From positions 1,125,001 through 1,189,000 of the forward strand of contig NZ_CP062252.1 of assembly GCF_014863605.1 (NCBI RefSeq): a DNA stretch of 64,000 nucleotides, read 5' to 3'. The notes under the pieces were generated by a model, which saw nothing but the letters and a program-made list of their open reading frames with translations, was not told where the DNA came from and did not search any database. The position numbers and the translations under genes were made by a program. Source of the DNA: Pseudomonas allokribbensis. GTDB taxonomy: Bacteria; Pseudomonadota; Gammaproteobacteria; Pseudomonadales; Pseudomonadaceae. Positions 63,986-64,000 of this stretch are shown here, piece by piece (position 1 is the stretch's first letter; each line of letters opens with the position of its first letter).

Positions 63986-64000
63986 AGGTGGGCTCTGGAA

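Overview
The window is chromosomal DNA of a Pseudomonas, most likely of the P. fluorescens group. Gene content and order follow known pseudomonad blocks almost without interruption: algD-8-44-K-E-G-X-L, dauBAR next to rhlB, aapJQMP, valS-holC-pepA-lptFG, lepA-lepB-rnc-era-recO-pdxJ, mltF/purL, and nagR-A-B-F-E. A GTGGGAGCGAGC-type REP pair after era is typical of fluorescens-group genomes. No rRNA, tRNA, prophage, insertion sequence or CRISPR array was seen.

Layout. 1-10.6 kb: alginate operon on the minus strand, cut by the window edge inside algL, with a long gene-free region upstream of algD (10.6-11.4 kb). 11.4-16.5 kb: yaaA, a secreted polysaccharide-deacetylase-like protein, a PIN-PhoH ATPase and moaCDE. 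16.5-20.3 kb: an arginine module, with a periplasmic basic-amino-acid binding protein on plus and dauBAR on minus (D-arginine to 2-ketoarginine/L-arginine interconversion); a shared palindromic motif precedes both units. 20.4-27.3 kb: rhlB, a carboxylesterase and the aapJQMP amino-acid ABC transporter. 27.3-31.9 kb: a small accessory stretch with an MqsR/MqsA toxin-antitoxin pair under a perfect 23-bp palindrome, a GntR regulator with a CynX-type MFS transporter, an NTF2-like protein, a GIY-YIG protein, and an intergenic region holding tiny overlapping reading frames and a duplicated leader motif. 31.9-41.6 kb: GST, membrane-anchored glutaredoxin, yejK, HU, rlmF, valS, a hypothetical gene, holC and pepA. 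41.8-52 kb: lptFG, lepA-lepB, rnc-era-recO-pdxJ and mltF. 52-56.3 kb: purL and a NIF3-like small protein. 56.7-64 kb: GlcNAc catabolic operon with the fused PTS proteins NagF and NagE.

Most of the window is conserved core genome. The alginate genes build, epimerise, acetylate, degrade and export polymannuronate. The dau and aap genes handle amino-acid uptake and D-arginine. The nag genes import GlcNAc by PTS and convert it to fructose-6-phosphate. The least explained pieces are the tiny-ORF/duplicated-leader region at about 31.3-31.8 kb, the shared dau palindromes, and the structured DNA upstream of algD. All functional calls come from reading translated sequence and remembered family features; no database search was run.
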